From assembly GCF_003732275.1 (NCBI RefSeq), contig NZ_MOBM01000010.1:1-64000 (forward strand): 64,000 nt of DNA, written 5' to 3'. How positions within the stretch are numbered: the first letter of the stretch is position 1; each line of letters opens with the position of its first letter. The translations under genes and the position numbers were made by a program. Shown in pieces: positions 8,032 to 15,321 of the stretch. This DNA is from Pseudomonas frederiksbergensis (GTDB lineage Bacteria > Pseudomonadota > Gammaproteobacteria > Pseudomonadales > Pseudomonadaceae). Under the pieces are notes generated by a model. It made no database searches. It saw only the letters and a program-made list of their open reading frames with translations, and was not told the origin of the DNA.

Positions 8032-8902
8032 GGGTCGCCTCGGGCGCTTCTTCGGCAATGTTATGCCCGACGCCTGCCAATACTCGGCGTTCGTAAGGGC
8101 CGGTAAAACGCTCGGCGTCTTCATCGATTTCAGATGCGGGGCCGACACCGTCATCGGCGCCGCACAGGGAAATCGTCGGCACGCTGATCACCGGTTGTTG
8201 GGTCAGTGCTTCTTCCATCCACTCCAGCGCCGGATCGCCGGGCGCATACATGAACCGGTGTCGGTACGAGTGAATCACTACGTCGACGAAATCCGGATTA
8301 TCGAAGGCTGGCGCACTCAAGGGATAACGTTCGGCATTTTTGGCCCAGGTCGGCGACCACAACTTCCAGAGCAGTTCGCACAGTGCCCGGCGGTTTTGGG
8401 TCAAGCCTTCAACACCGCGCGGGGTGTGAAAGTAGTACTGATACCAGAGACGGTGTTCAGTCTCCGGATCCAGAGGCTGGGTAGAGTGGGGAATGTTCTG
8501 AAGATTGTAACCGTCCCCGGTCACCAGGCAGCGCACTCGCTCCGGCTTCAGCGCCGCAACAATGCATGCCGCCCGACCGCCCCAGTCGTAGCCGCACAAA
8601 GCGGCTTGTTTGATGGCGAGGGCGTCCATCAGGTCCAGCAAGTCCTGGGCGAGGGCGGCTTGCTGGCCGGAGCGCAGGGTGTCGGGGGCGTTGAAGCGAG
8701 TCGGGCCGTAGCCGCGCAGGTACGGGACGATCACGCGGCAGCCCTTTGCGGCGAGGGCCGGGGCGATTTCGTCATAGGCGCGGGGGGAGTAGGGAAAGCC
8801 GTGGAGCAGAATGACCGGGTCGCCGGTGCTGGGGCCGTGTTGTTCGTAGGCGAGAGTCAAACTTGGAGTTTTGGTGAATTGGATCTGCACGTCCTTGTTC
8901 AT
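8000..8902 (-). CDS. Alpha/beta hydrolase, epoxide-hydrolase/dehalogenase-like
   Basis: Protein of about 300 residues with an alpha/beta-hydrolase fold. Visible features are the oxyanion motif VILLHGFPYS, nucleophile elbow CGYDWGGRAA (aspartate nucleophile, near residue 107) and a C-terminal GVGHNIAEEAPE that supplies the catalytic histidine. An Asp rather than Ser nucleophile points to epoxide hydrolase or haloalkane dehalogenase relatives, though the substrate is unknown. The start at the fifth codon of the frame (8902) is preferred because GGAA precedes it. It overlaps the convergent GlxA-type gene by 32 bases. Confidence 0.83.
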   Translation of the reverse strand: MNKDVQIQFTKTPSLTLAYEQHGPSTGDPVILLHGFPYSPRAYDEIAPALAAKGCRVIVPYLRGYGPTRFNAPDTLRSGQQAALAQDLLDLMDALAIKQAALCGYDWGGRAACIVAALKPERVRCLVTGDGYNLQNIPHSTQPLDPETEHRLWYQYYFHTPRGVEGLTQNRRALCELLWKLWSPTWAKNAERYPLSAPAFDNPDFVDVVIHSYRHRFMYAPGDPALEWMEEALTQQPVISVPTISLCGADDGVGPASEIDEDAERFTGPYERRVLAGVGHNIAEEAPEATLKAIQDLLES

Positions 8903-8929
8903 TTGACATTCCATAGAAGCTGTAATGGG

Positions 8930-9562
8930 TTATCCGAACAGCACCTTTTGCCAATACTCTTCACTGATGATCGCTATCGGCACACCACTTTCTCTCAGTT
9001 CGACCGCTCTTTTGATCTTGGTCCCGTAGGTGCTATGCAGCCATTGATCATTGCCGATGCTGCCTACCACTAAATAGTGGATCTTCTTGCTGACGGATCC
9101 GCCGATAAGCCCGCCACGTTCAATAATCAGTGATTCGCACTCCTTGCGCGGACCGTAAGCCATGATCCCGGTAAACAGGAACATTCGGTCAGCCCAACTT
9201 AAAGAGGGCGCCGGGTTATCGAGAGGAAGGCTGGTCGGCGCAGTGAACGTTTGGGCCGAACCAATTGGCAGGCCTGCAAACTGGTGAAGCATCTCCAGCA
9301 GCTCGCCAGACTCCTCGGCATCTAGCACGCCGTCGCTCAACATGCCGGCGAGGCGCTTGTAGAGGATATTCACCACCGGGTCGCCGAGATGGATCAGATG
9401 GGTTTCGATCCAGGTCTTGAGAAACTCGGCTTCCTGCTGGTTGATCGTACCGTCGGCAGCGAGCCCGGCGGCGATTCCCACCAGTGCGTCAGCCGAGCGT
9501 CGATCAATCCGAGCTTCGTGGAAGAAACCGCTATTTTGAAATTCCTGATGTAGGTCGACCAT
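8930..9562 (-). CDS. BRCT-domain protein with N-terminal TerB-like region
   Basis: Protein of 210 residues. The N-terminal half (to about 100) is helical and acidic, with DGTINQQEAEFLKTWIE and DGVLDAEESGELLEML. That pattern resembles tellurite-resistance TerB-type domains. The C-terminal part (about 122-208) is a BRCT domain (FLFTGIMAYGPRKECESLII, GGLIGGSVSKKIHYLVVGS, a conserved Trp near the end) of the type found in NAD-dependent DNA ligase. A phosphopeptide- or DNA-end-binding role is possible but unproven. AAGGAGAAGG precedes the ATG and overlaps the stop region of the upstream gene, so the two genes form an operon. Confidence 0.8.
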   Translation of the reverse strand: MVDLHQEFQNSGFFHEARIDRRSADALVGIAAGLAADGTINQQEAEFLKTWIETHLIHLGDPVVNILYKRLAGMLSDGVLDAEESGELLEMLHQFAGLPIGSAQTFTAPTSLPLDNPAPSLSWADRMFLFTGIMAYGPRKECESLIIERGGLIGGSVSKKIHYLVVGSIGNDQWLHSTYGTKIKRAVELRESGVPIAIISEEYWQKVLFG

Positions 9563-9574
9563 GCGTCCTTCTCC

Positions 9575-9964
9575 TTAAGCCTCCGCGTCCGCCACCTGAT
9601 TGAAATACTTCGACCGATCCGGCGTAAACGTCACCATCATTTTGGTCCTGGAACAGGTCAATGCCCGTTCTGCGCTCAGATCAATATCCAGATCTTCCCC
9701 GCGCAACCCCTGCCACTGGGCGAGGTATTTGAGGGATCCGTATTTTTCGAGTTTCTTCAGGCTGCGGCTGACGCCACCTTTCCAGCCTAGCACCGGAAGT
9801 TCACCGGTGAGGCATTGTTGGGCGAGGTCGGGGAAGCGGGCGGCGCGTTGGCGGCCGATTTCCCAGCATTTGATCAGGCCTTTGTCGTGGCCCTCCCACA
9901 GTTCATCCCGGTTCAGGCCTGATCGGAGTGGGGTGTCGATGCTGCGATGGATACGCTGGGTCAT
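9575..9964 (-). CDS. Hypothetical protein, operon partner of the BRCT protein
   Basis: Protein of 129 residues that I do not recognise. It is basic, has no signal peptide or membrane segment, and contains ELPVLGWKGGVSRSLKKLEKYGSL. Codon use matches the chromosome and AAGGAACC precedes the ATG, so I treat it as a real gene. The 12-base gap to the BRCT gene suggests a shared mRNA. Confidence 0.7.
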   Translation of the reverse strand: MTQRIHRSIDTPLRSGLNRDELWEGHDKGLIKCWEIGRQRAARFPDLAQQCLTGELPVLGWKGGVSRSLKKLEKYGSLKYLAQWQGLRGEDLDIDLSAERALTCSRTKMMVTFTPDRSKYFNQVADAEA

Positions 9965-10138
9965 TCTGGTTCCTTGAATTCGGGTTTTGTTGGACAGCTC
10001 CGCTGTGCCCGTTGACGTGGATGGTAGGGATGGATGTAAGCGGTGGCAACAAGGTATTTCTGGATGTAGGAATGAGTGACAGAGTGTTGATTGGGCGAGT
10101 TTGTTTAATAAATGTAGGTAATTGGCCTACACGATCCT

Positions 10139-10270
10139 GTAGCGAGGGGGCTGGCCCCCGTTCGGTTGCGCAGCAGCCGTAAACCCAGCAAATGCGGTGT
10201 TTCTGCAGGAATGTGGTTGTAGATTTCAGGGCCGCTGCGCGCCCCGACGGGAGCAAGCTCCCTCGCCACA
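10139..10270. repeat. REP pair (divergent type) in a long non-coding spacer
   Basis: TGTAGCGAGGGGGCTGGCCCCCG at the left and CGACGGGAGCAAGCTCCCTCGCCACA at the right are inverted REP sequences separated by about 80 bases. The flanking stretches 9965-10138 and 10271-10409 show no gene or further recognisable feature. Confidence 0.75.
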
Positions 10271-10409
10271 CGAGGTCAGCAGTGTCAGATGGAGCGTGTT
10301 TAAGTTCATCGCGGGTAAGTCTCGATCCTACAAAAAGTGTCGTAAAAGTGGATATTTCCGACGAGTTTTGGCGGTTGTAGGTTAGGAAAGGGAGCCGATA
10401 GGCTTTGGG

Positions 10410-10650
10410 GGTCGCTGCAAATTCAGCGACCAGGCGTCGCGGCCTGAATTAGCTTACTTGGTGCATAATCGCCGTCCCCAACCGACGTTCCTTCGGAGTG
10501 TGTCGTTTGGTCTCATGGTGGCTGTGCGCGGGATACCTTCGGGTATGCCGGGTTTCCAAGTAGCTCGGTCCGCGAACCTGCGTACAGCTGCCACCTTCCA
10601 TCGCATCGCGGCGATCAGTGGCAGCTCCATTACTTACTTGGAGTTTCACC
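10410..10650 (+). promoter_or_regulatory. Structured leader of the DUF6124 gene, with possible Shine-Dalgarno sequestration
   Basis: About 240 bases before the start codon form several stems that recur at the second DUF6124 gene with compensating changes. They are GGTCGCTG/CAGCGACC (10410-10431); ATACC-TTCG-GGTAT (10533-10546); AGCTGCCAC/GTGGCAGCT (10586-10594 with 10618-10626); and CCAAGTA (10556-10562) pairing with TACTTGG (10635-10641). The last pairing covers the Shine-Dalgarno TTGGAG. An ATG at 10515 opens an overlapping frame (MVAVRG...) that is also kept in the second copy, so a leader-peptide mechanism is possible. The pairings were found by eye. Confidence 0.6.
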
Positions 10651-11025
10651 ATGTTCAAAGCCACACCGAATCCCCCAGAAACCGACAACGTCTCCCCCTA
10701 CGAATCCCTCGATTCCAAAAAACTCCACGACGCCGCCGAACGGGCGCTCGACCACTACCTCAAACCCACCCCGAAAAAAACCGAAGGCCGCAAGCCAAGC
10801 AAGATGTTCATGGTTGCCCCGGACATGGACAACGAAAGCCTGCTCGCTCATGTCTGCGAATCACTGGCCTCTGCCAGTGTCATGACCAGCGACATTGCCG
10901 CGTATGTCGACGCCCCGCAGCGGCATACGATCCTGGCGATCCAGCAAGTCATCATGCTGGCCGAGCTGGCGGTGAATCGGGTGCTTGATAACGTCGACGT
11001 ACCGAAGCCTGCGCCACACAGCTGA
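10651..11025 (+). CDS. DUF6124-like Pseudomonas protein, copy 1
   Basis: Protein of 124 residues beginning MFKATPNPPETDNVSPYES. This N-terminus is typical of a Pseudomonas-restricted family that I recall as DUF6124 (related in context to DUF3077). The middle is SKKLHDAAERALDHYL and the C-terminal half is helical. No signal peptide is seen and the function is unknown. TTGGAG lies 8 bases before the ATG. The paralogue at 40150-40509 is very similar in the first 40 residues and shares the leader architecture. Confidence 0.85.
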   Translation: MFKATPNPPETDNVSPYESLDSKKLHDAAERALDHYLKPTPKKTEGRKPSKMFMVAPDMDNESLLAHVCESLASASVMTSDIAAYVDAPQRHTILAIQQVIMLAELAVNRVLDNVDVPKPAPHS

Positions 11026-11030
11026 TCCCC

Positions 11031-11120
11031 TGTGGGAGCGGGCTTGCTCGCGAAAGCGGTGTGTCAGGCGACATCAATGTTGAATGTGAAATCGCCTTCG
11101 CGAGCAAGCCCGCTCCCACA
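11031..11120. repeat. REPIN (inverted REP pair), spacer class I
   Basis: TGTGGGAGCGGGCTTGCTCG-CGAA and its inverse TTCGCGAGC-AAGCCCGCTCCCACA flank a spacer containing GTCAGGCGACATCAATGTTGA. That spacer resembles those at 15053 and 46396. The pair can form one long hairpin just after the DUF6124 gene. Confidence 0.9.
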
Positions 11121-11220
11121 GTTTTGTACGGTGTACATCTCCCACAATTGGAACGGTGTGCGTCTGTAGCAGCGACCGGTATGGCGATCCGACTTGCCCG
11201 CGAAGAAGGCGACGCGGTCT

Positions 11221-13044
11221 TCAAGGCTGCCAAAGGTTTTTCTCCCCGCTCAACTTCCTGTTCAGGAAACTCGCCGCGCTGATCAGCGCCAGGTGCGTCA
11301 GCGCTTGTGGTGTGTTGCCCAGATGCCGGGCATGGCTGTCGAACTCTTCGGCATACAGCCCCAGCGGGTTGGCATACTTCAGCAATTGCTCGAACTCCAG
11401 GTGCGCCTTCTCCACTTGGCCGGCCCGGGCCAGGCATTCGACGTACCAGAACGAGCATGCGGCGAAGGCGCCTTCGGTGCCGGGCAGGCCGTCGATTTGG
11501 CTGTCGTCGTTGCGGTAGCGGTAGACCATGCCTGCGCGCACCAGGGTTTTCTCGATGGCTTCGAGGGTCGCGATCCAGCGCGGATCCTTGGCGCTGACGA
11601 AGCGCACCAGCGGCATCAGCAGCATCGAGCCGTCGAGGCCGGTGCCGCCGATGTGCTGGACGAAATGCCCGCGTTCTTCGTTCCAGAAATTGCTCCAGAT
11701 GTCGGTGTAGATCGCTTGACGGGTCTGGTCCCAGCGGGCGAACGGGGCGGGCAGCGAACGTTTGGAGGCCAGCCGGATGGCGCGGTCCACGGCTACCCAG
11801 CACATCAGTCGCGAGTGCAGGAAATGATACTGCTCGCCACGCATTTCCCAGATGCCGACGTCTTTTTGCTGCCAGGTTTCGCAGACCTGATCGACCACTT
11901 CCACGGTGTGTTTCCAGCCTTCATGGGAAATCGCTTCACCGTGCTTGTTGACCAGGTACACCGCGTCCAACAGCTCGCCGAAAATGTCGAGCTGGATTTG
12001 ATCGTAGGCCTGATTACCGATGCGTACCGGTGTCGCGCCGCCATGACCGGCCAAATGTGGAAGTTCAACTTCCGGCAGTTCCTGACGGCCATCGATGGCG
12101 TAGAGGATGTTGAGTTTCATCGGTTTGCCGCGGCAATCGCTGACCCTCCCGCGCAGCCAGCGCATGTAGGCGTTGGCTTCTTCGACGAAACCCAGGCGCA
12201 TGAAGGCATAGACGGTGAACGAGGCGTCGCGGATCCAGATGTAGCGGTAGTCCCAGTTGCGTTCGCCGCCGGGCGTTTCCGGCAGGCCGAAGGTAGCGGC
12301 GGCGAGGATGGCGCCGTGCTTGCGCGAGGTCAGTAGCTTCAAGGCCAGGGCCGAGCGATTGACCATTTCCCGCCAGCGACCGCGATAATTGGACTGGCCG
12401 ATCCAGTCACGCCAGAACTTCAGGGTGCGCTCCAGGCACAGCGCGGCGGCACCTTCCTTGAAGCGCGCATCATCAGCGCCGCCGAGCAGGAACTCGGCGC
12501 TCTGGTCCTGTTCGAGGATGAATTCGGCGACCGCCGCATGGCCCTCGATGCGTAAGGGCTGATCCGAACACAGCTGCATGTCTGGCTGGCCGGTGGCCTC
12601 GAAATACACACTTCGATCACGTGCGCGAGCCTTGGTGGAAGCCCGGGCATAGTCATGACGCACGGCGCAGCGCATGCGGATCGTCGCTTGTCCGCTGACC
12701 ACTCGCACCCGGCGCATCAACATCGGCACATCATCTTCGCTGTCGCCGATGGGTAGCAGGTCGGTGACTTCGACCACCGCGTAATCGCTCATCCAGCGGG
12801 TTTGCAGGACGTTGGTGTCGGGCAGGTAAATCTGCTCGCGACGGGCGTCGGGCAGGTCCGGGGCCAATTGGAAGATGCCGGCTTCAGGGCTGTCCAGCAG
12901 CGAGCAGAAGATCGACGGACTGTCGAATTCCGGCCAGCAGAAAAAGTCCACGCTGCCCTTGTCATTGACCAACGCTGCGCTGCGCATGTCGCCAATGATG
13001 CCGTGGGCGTCGATGGCGCTTTGTCGTTCGGAATGATCAGCCAT
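11221..13044 (-). CDS. Glycoside hydrolase family 15 (glucoamylase/trehalase-like) protein
   Basis: Cytoplasmic protein of 607 residues with no signal peptide. It consists of an N-terminal beta domain (IIGDMRSAALVNDKGSVDFF) and the (alpha/alpha)6 catalytic domain of GH15. Recognisable motifs are NWDYRYIWIRDASFTVYAF near residue 265, and W-MRGEQYHFLHSRLM and LPGTEGAFAACSFWYVE further on. These contribute the general acid and base glutamates. The family cleaves alpha-glucosidic bonds; bacterial members of this length include trehalases and oligosaccharide hydrolases, so the exact substrate is open. The gene diverges from pvdG and has no evident link with the siderophore. Confidence 0.88.
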   Translation of the reverse strand: MADHSERQSAIDAHGIIGDMRSAALVNDKGSVDFFCWPEFDSPSIFCSLLDSPEAGIFQLAPDLPDARREQIYLPDTNVLQTRWMSDYAVVEVTDLLPIGDSEDDVPMLMRRVRVVSGQATIRMRCAVRHDYARASTKARARDRSVYFEATGQPDMQLCSDQPLRIEGHAAVAEFILEQDQSAEFLLGGADDARFKEGAAALCLERTLKFWRDWIGQSNYRGRWREMVNRSALALKLLTSRKHGAILAAATFGLPETPGGERNWDYRYIWIRDASFTVYAFMRLGFVEEANAYMRWLRGRVSDCRGKPMKLNILYAIDGRQELPEVELPHLAGHGGATPVRIGNQAYDQIQLDIFGELLDAVYLVNKHGEAISHEGWKHTVEVVDQVCETWQQKDVGIWEMRGEQYHFLHSRLMCWVAVDRAIRLASKRSLPAPFARWDQTRQAIYTDIWSNFWNEERGHFVQHIGGTGLDGSMLLMPLVRFVSAKDPRWIATLEAIEKTLVRAGMVYRYRNDDSQIDGLPGTEGAFAACSFWYVECLARAGQVEKAHLEFEQLLKYANPLGLYAEEFDSHARHLGNTPQALTHLALISAASFLNRKLSGEKNLWQP

Positions 13045-13160
13045 TGCCGCAGTGCTCCGGGAACCGAGGGTCTAACTAGCTGACCGGTTTGAGCCGTAGA
13101 GAGTTCATTTGCCGGCAAACCGTCGCTCTCCCACAGGTAACTCTGATCCATCCCTCAGAC

Positions 13161-13184
13161 TAATTCTCGCCACACCTCATCCGT
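13161..13184 (+). promoter_or_regulatory. Iron-starvation (PvdS) promoter of pvdG
   Basis: TAATT-N16-CGT differs from the TAAAT-N16-CGT consensus by one base but keeps the exact 16-bp spacing. It lies 26 bases before the pvdG start, so the mRNA leader would be short. Confidence 0.65.
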
Positions 13185-13209
13185 TCTCCTAAACAGATAA
13201 CCCATTGAG

Positions 13210-13959
13210 GTGAGTGTGGTGACAAAGCTGACACTGCTGTGCCTGCCCTATTCGGGCGCCAGCGCCATGGTCTATAGCCGCTGGCGGCGCCAGTTGCCGC
13301 CGTGGCTGCACTTGCAGCCGGTGGAGTTGCCGGGGCGGGGCGCCCGTTATGACGAACCCTTGCAGACCGACATGCGAGCCCTGGCTCTGCAATTGGCCAG
13401 GGAACACAAGCCGTCCTTGCACGGTCCTTACGCCCTGTTCGGTCACAGTCTGGGGGCGTTGCTGGCCTGCGAGATGGCCCATGCCTTCCGTGCTCTCGGT
13501 GCTCCTGAGCCGGTGGCGCTGTTTGCTTCAGGCACGGCCGCCCCGACCATGCGCAGCGACTATGACCGTGGCTTCGCCGAGCCCCAGAGTGACGAACAGT
13601 TGATCGAGCAGCTGCGCACCTTCCAGGGCACCAGCGAGGACGTGTTGGCCAATCAGGAGTTGATGAGCCTGACGCTGCCGATCCTGCGCGCCGATTTTAT
13701 GCTCTGCGGACGCTTCCGTCCGATGCAGCGGCCGCTGCTCAAGTGCCCCCTGCATGTGCTCGGCGGCAAGGAAGACAAGGCCACCACCGAGCAATTGATC
13801 GGCTGGAGCCAGGAAACCCAAGGCAGTTTCTCGGTAGACATGATGACCGGCGGGCATTTCTTCATTCATGAGCACGAAGCCAAGGTGATCCGGATTATCA
13901 AGAATCATCTGGAAGTCCATCACCGCCGTCATGCACAGCTGGCCGCGCCGGTTTTTTAG
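13210..13959 (+). CDS. pvdG: PvdG type II thioesterase of pyoverdine synthesis
   Basis: Protein of about 249 residues, an alpha/beta-hydrolase of the editing thioesterase type (GrsT/PvdG). It clears wrongly loaded carrier domains of the NRPSs. Motifs are LLCLPYSGASAMVYSRW at the N-terminus, the nucleophile elbow FGHSLGALLACEMA (Ser near residue 80) and a C-terminal GGHFFIHEHE histidine. Several GTG codons (13210, 13216, 13219) can start it; GAGG at 13207 best fits the last two. It is the first gene of a run that continues with the SyrP-like gene 42 bases on. Confidence 0.92.
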   Translation: MSVVTKLTLLCLPYSGASAMVYSRWRRQLPPWLHLQPVELPGRGARYDEPLQTDMRALALQLAREHKPSLHGPYALFGHSLGALLACEMAHAFRALGAPEPVALFASGTAAPTMRSDYDRGFAEPQSDEQLIEQLRTFQGTSEDVLANQELMSLTLPILRADFMLCGRFRPMQRPLLKCPLHVLGGKEDKATTEQLIGWSQETQGSFSVDMMTGGHFFIHEHEAKVIRIIKNHLEVHHRRHAQLAAPVF

Positions 13960-14001
13960 CGCGCGCGGTTCACTTTATTGAGTGTTAACAGGAGGCCCGT
14001 C

Positions 14002-14985
14002 ATGGGTGTTGCTGTGGGTTTTGCCGTCCGGCCGTTGTTGCCGGCGCGGGGTTGCTTGCCGCTGTTGGTGGAGGCGACCGAGCCGAATACCCGCCTGTTG
14101 GCGGTGTTCGATGAATTGAATGAGCTGGTGGATGAGCATTTGCTACGTGACGGCGGCATTTTGTTTCGCGGCTTCCAGCTGGATGGCGCCGAGCAGTTCC
14201 GCCAATTCGCCGCCGGCTTCGGCCATCCGCTGCTCAATTACGAGTTCGGCTCGACACCGCGCACCAACGTCACCCAAGGGGTCTATACCTCCACCGAATA
14301 CCCGGCGCATCAAAGCATTCCGTTGCACAACGAGCAGGCCTATTCCCGGGACTGGCCGATGAAAATCTGGTTCTACAGCATGATCGCCGCCACCTCCGGC
14401 GGAGAAACGCCGATTGCTGACAGCCGGGAAGTCTATCGCCGCATGCCTGTCGCGATCCGCGAGCGCTTCGTCAGCAAGGGCCTGATGTACGTGCGCAATT
14501 TCGGTAACGGCCTGGACGTGGCCTGGGAGCAAGTGTTCAACACCGAAGACCGTGAAGTGGCCGAGGCCTACTGCAAGGCCCACGGCATCATCTGCGAGTG
14601 GAAGGATGACGGAGAATTGCGCACCCGCCAGACCTGTCAGGCGGTGGCGCGTCATCCAGTGACCGGCGACATGGTCTGGTTCAATCAGGCTCACCTGTTC
14701 CATATTTCCAACCTTCAGCCGGAGGTGCGTGAAACCCTGCTGGACATCGTCGACGAGGAGGACCTGCCGCGTAACGTCTACTACGGCGACGGCTCGTCCA
14801 TCGAGGATGAAGTGCTCAATGAGATTCGTGCCGTGCTCGATGACTGCGCCATCAGTTTCCCCTGGCAGGAGGGCGATGTGCTGATGCTCGACAACATGCT
14901 CTCGGCCCATGCTCGCGCGCCCTTCGAAGGCAAGCGCAAGGTGATTGTCGCGATGGCCGAAGGGCATTCCCAGGATGTGCGCTGA
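14002..14985 (+). CDS. SyrP-like non-heme iron dioxygenase, probable aspartyl beta-hydroxylase
   Basis: Protein of 327 residues of the TauD/SyrP family, which uses Fe(II) and 2-oxoglutarate. The metal ligands appear as HNE (in IPLHNEQAYSRDWP, near residue 112) and a distal His in LSAHARAPFEGKRKV, with the Arg that binds 2-oxoglutarate. SyrP hydroxylates carrier-bound Asp. Here the Asp-type module at the start of the second NRPS is the obvious partner, giving beta-hydroxyaspartate as an iron ligand. The start at 14002 follows AGGAGG; the frame also extends to 13978. It is cotranscribed with pvdG and followed by a strong hairpin. Confidence 0.88.
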   Translation: MGVAVGFAVRPLLPARGCLPLLVEATEPNTRLLAVFDELNELVDEHLLRDGGILFRGFQLDGAEQFRQFAAGFGHPLLNYEFGSTPRTNVTQGVYTSTEYPAHQSIPLHNEQAYSRDWPMKIWFYSMIAATSGGETPIADSREVYRRMPVAIRERFVSKGLMYVRNFGNGLDVAWEQVFNTEDREVAEAYCKAHGIICEWKDDGELRTRQTCQAVARHPVTGDMVWFNQAHLFHISNLQPEVRETLLDIVDEEDLPRNVYYGDGSSIEDEVLNEIRAVLDDCAISFPWQEGDVLMLDNMLSAHARAPFEGKRKVIVAMAEGHSQDVR

Positions 14986-15006
14986 TCTGATCAGTCCCTG
15001 ACGCGC

Positions 15007-15038
15007 GCCGAAGCCGGTCTTGCACCGGCTTCGGCGTT
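15007..15038 (+). terminator. Terminator-like hairpin after the SyrP-like gene
   Basis: A perfect 12-bp stem, GCCGAAGCCGGT / ACCGGCTTCGGC, with a five-base loop is followed by GTTTC. It ends the pvdG-syrP-like unit and separates it from the NRPS operon, which has its own promoter. Confidence 0.75.
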
Positions 15039-15052
15039 TCAAGCGCAATCCA

Positions 15053-15142
15053 TGTGGGAGCGAGCCTGCTCGCGATCGCGACGGATCACTCAACATTGAT
15101 GCTGAATGTACCACCGTCATCGCGAGCAGGCTCGCTCCCACA
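15053..15142. repeat. REPIN, spacer class I
   Basis: TGTGGGAGCGAGCCTGCTCG and its inverse flank a spacer with CTCAACATTGATGCTGAATG, related to the spacers at 11031 and 46396. It sits between the terminator hairpin and the NRPS promoter. Confidence 0.9.
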
Positions 15143-15240
15143 AGTTGCGCACCTTAACTGACAGGTATTAGGGCAAGCCCGCTTTTACATGCGCGTAACC
15201 GACCGTCATTAACCGTTGGTCCCGCGTTTGTCAGTGCCGC

Positions 15241-15264
15241 TAAATCATCGCGTCAGCCATTCGT
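15241..15264 (+). promoter_or_regulatory. Iron-starvation (PvdS) promoter of the NRPS operon
   Basis: Exact TAAAT-N16-CGT. It lies 57 bases before the first NRPS start codon and is the only recognisable promoter for the 24-kb three-gene NRPS unit. Confidence 0.85.
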
Positions 15265-15321
15265 TCTTGTTGATACGACCGGGCCTCCTGGTCACGCCGC
15301 CGATCAGCAAGGACCCAATGC

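Noticed and set aside
10458..10988. Plus-strand frame beginning upstream of DUF6124 copy 1
   Set aside because: Not annotated as a gene because most of it overlaps the DUF6124 coding region out of frame. The conserved N-terminal part is reported as a possible leader peptide in the leader feature.
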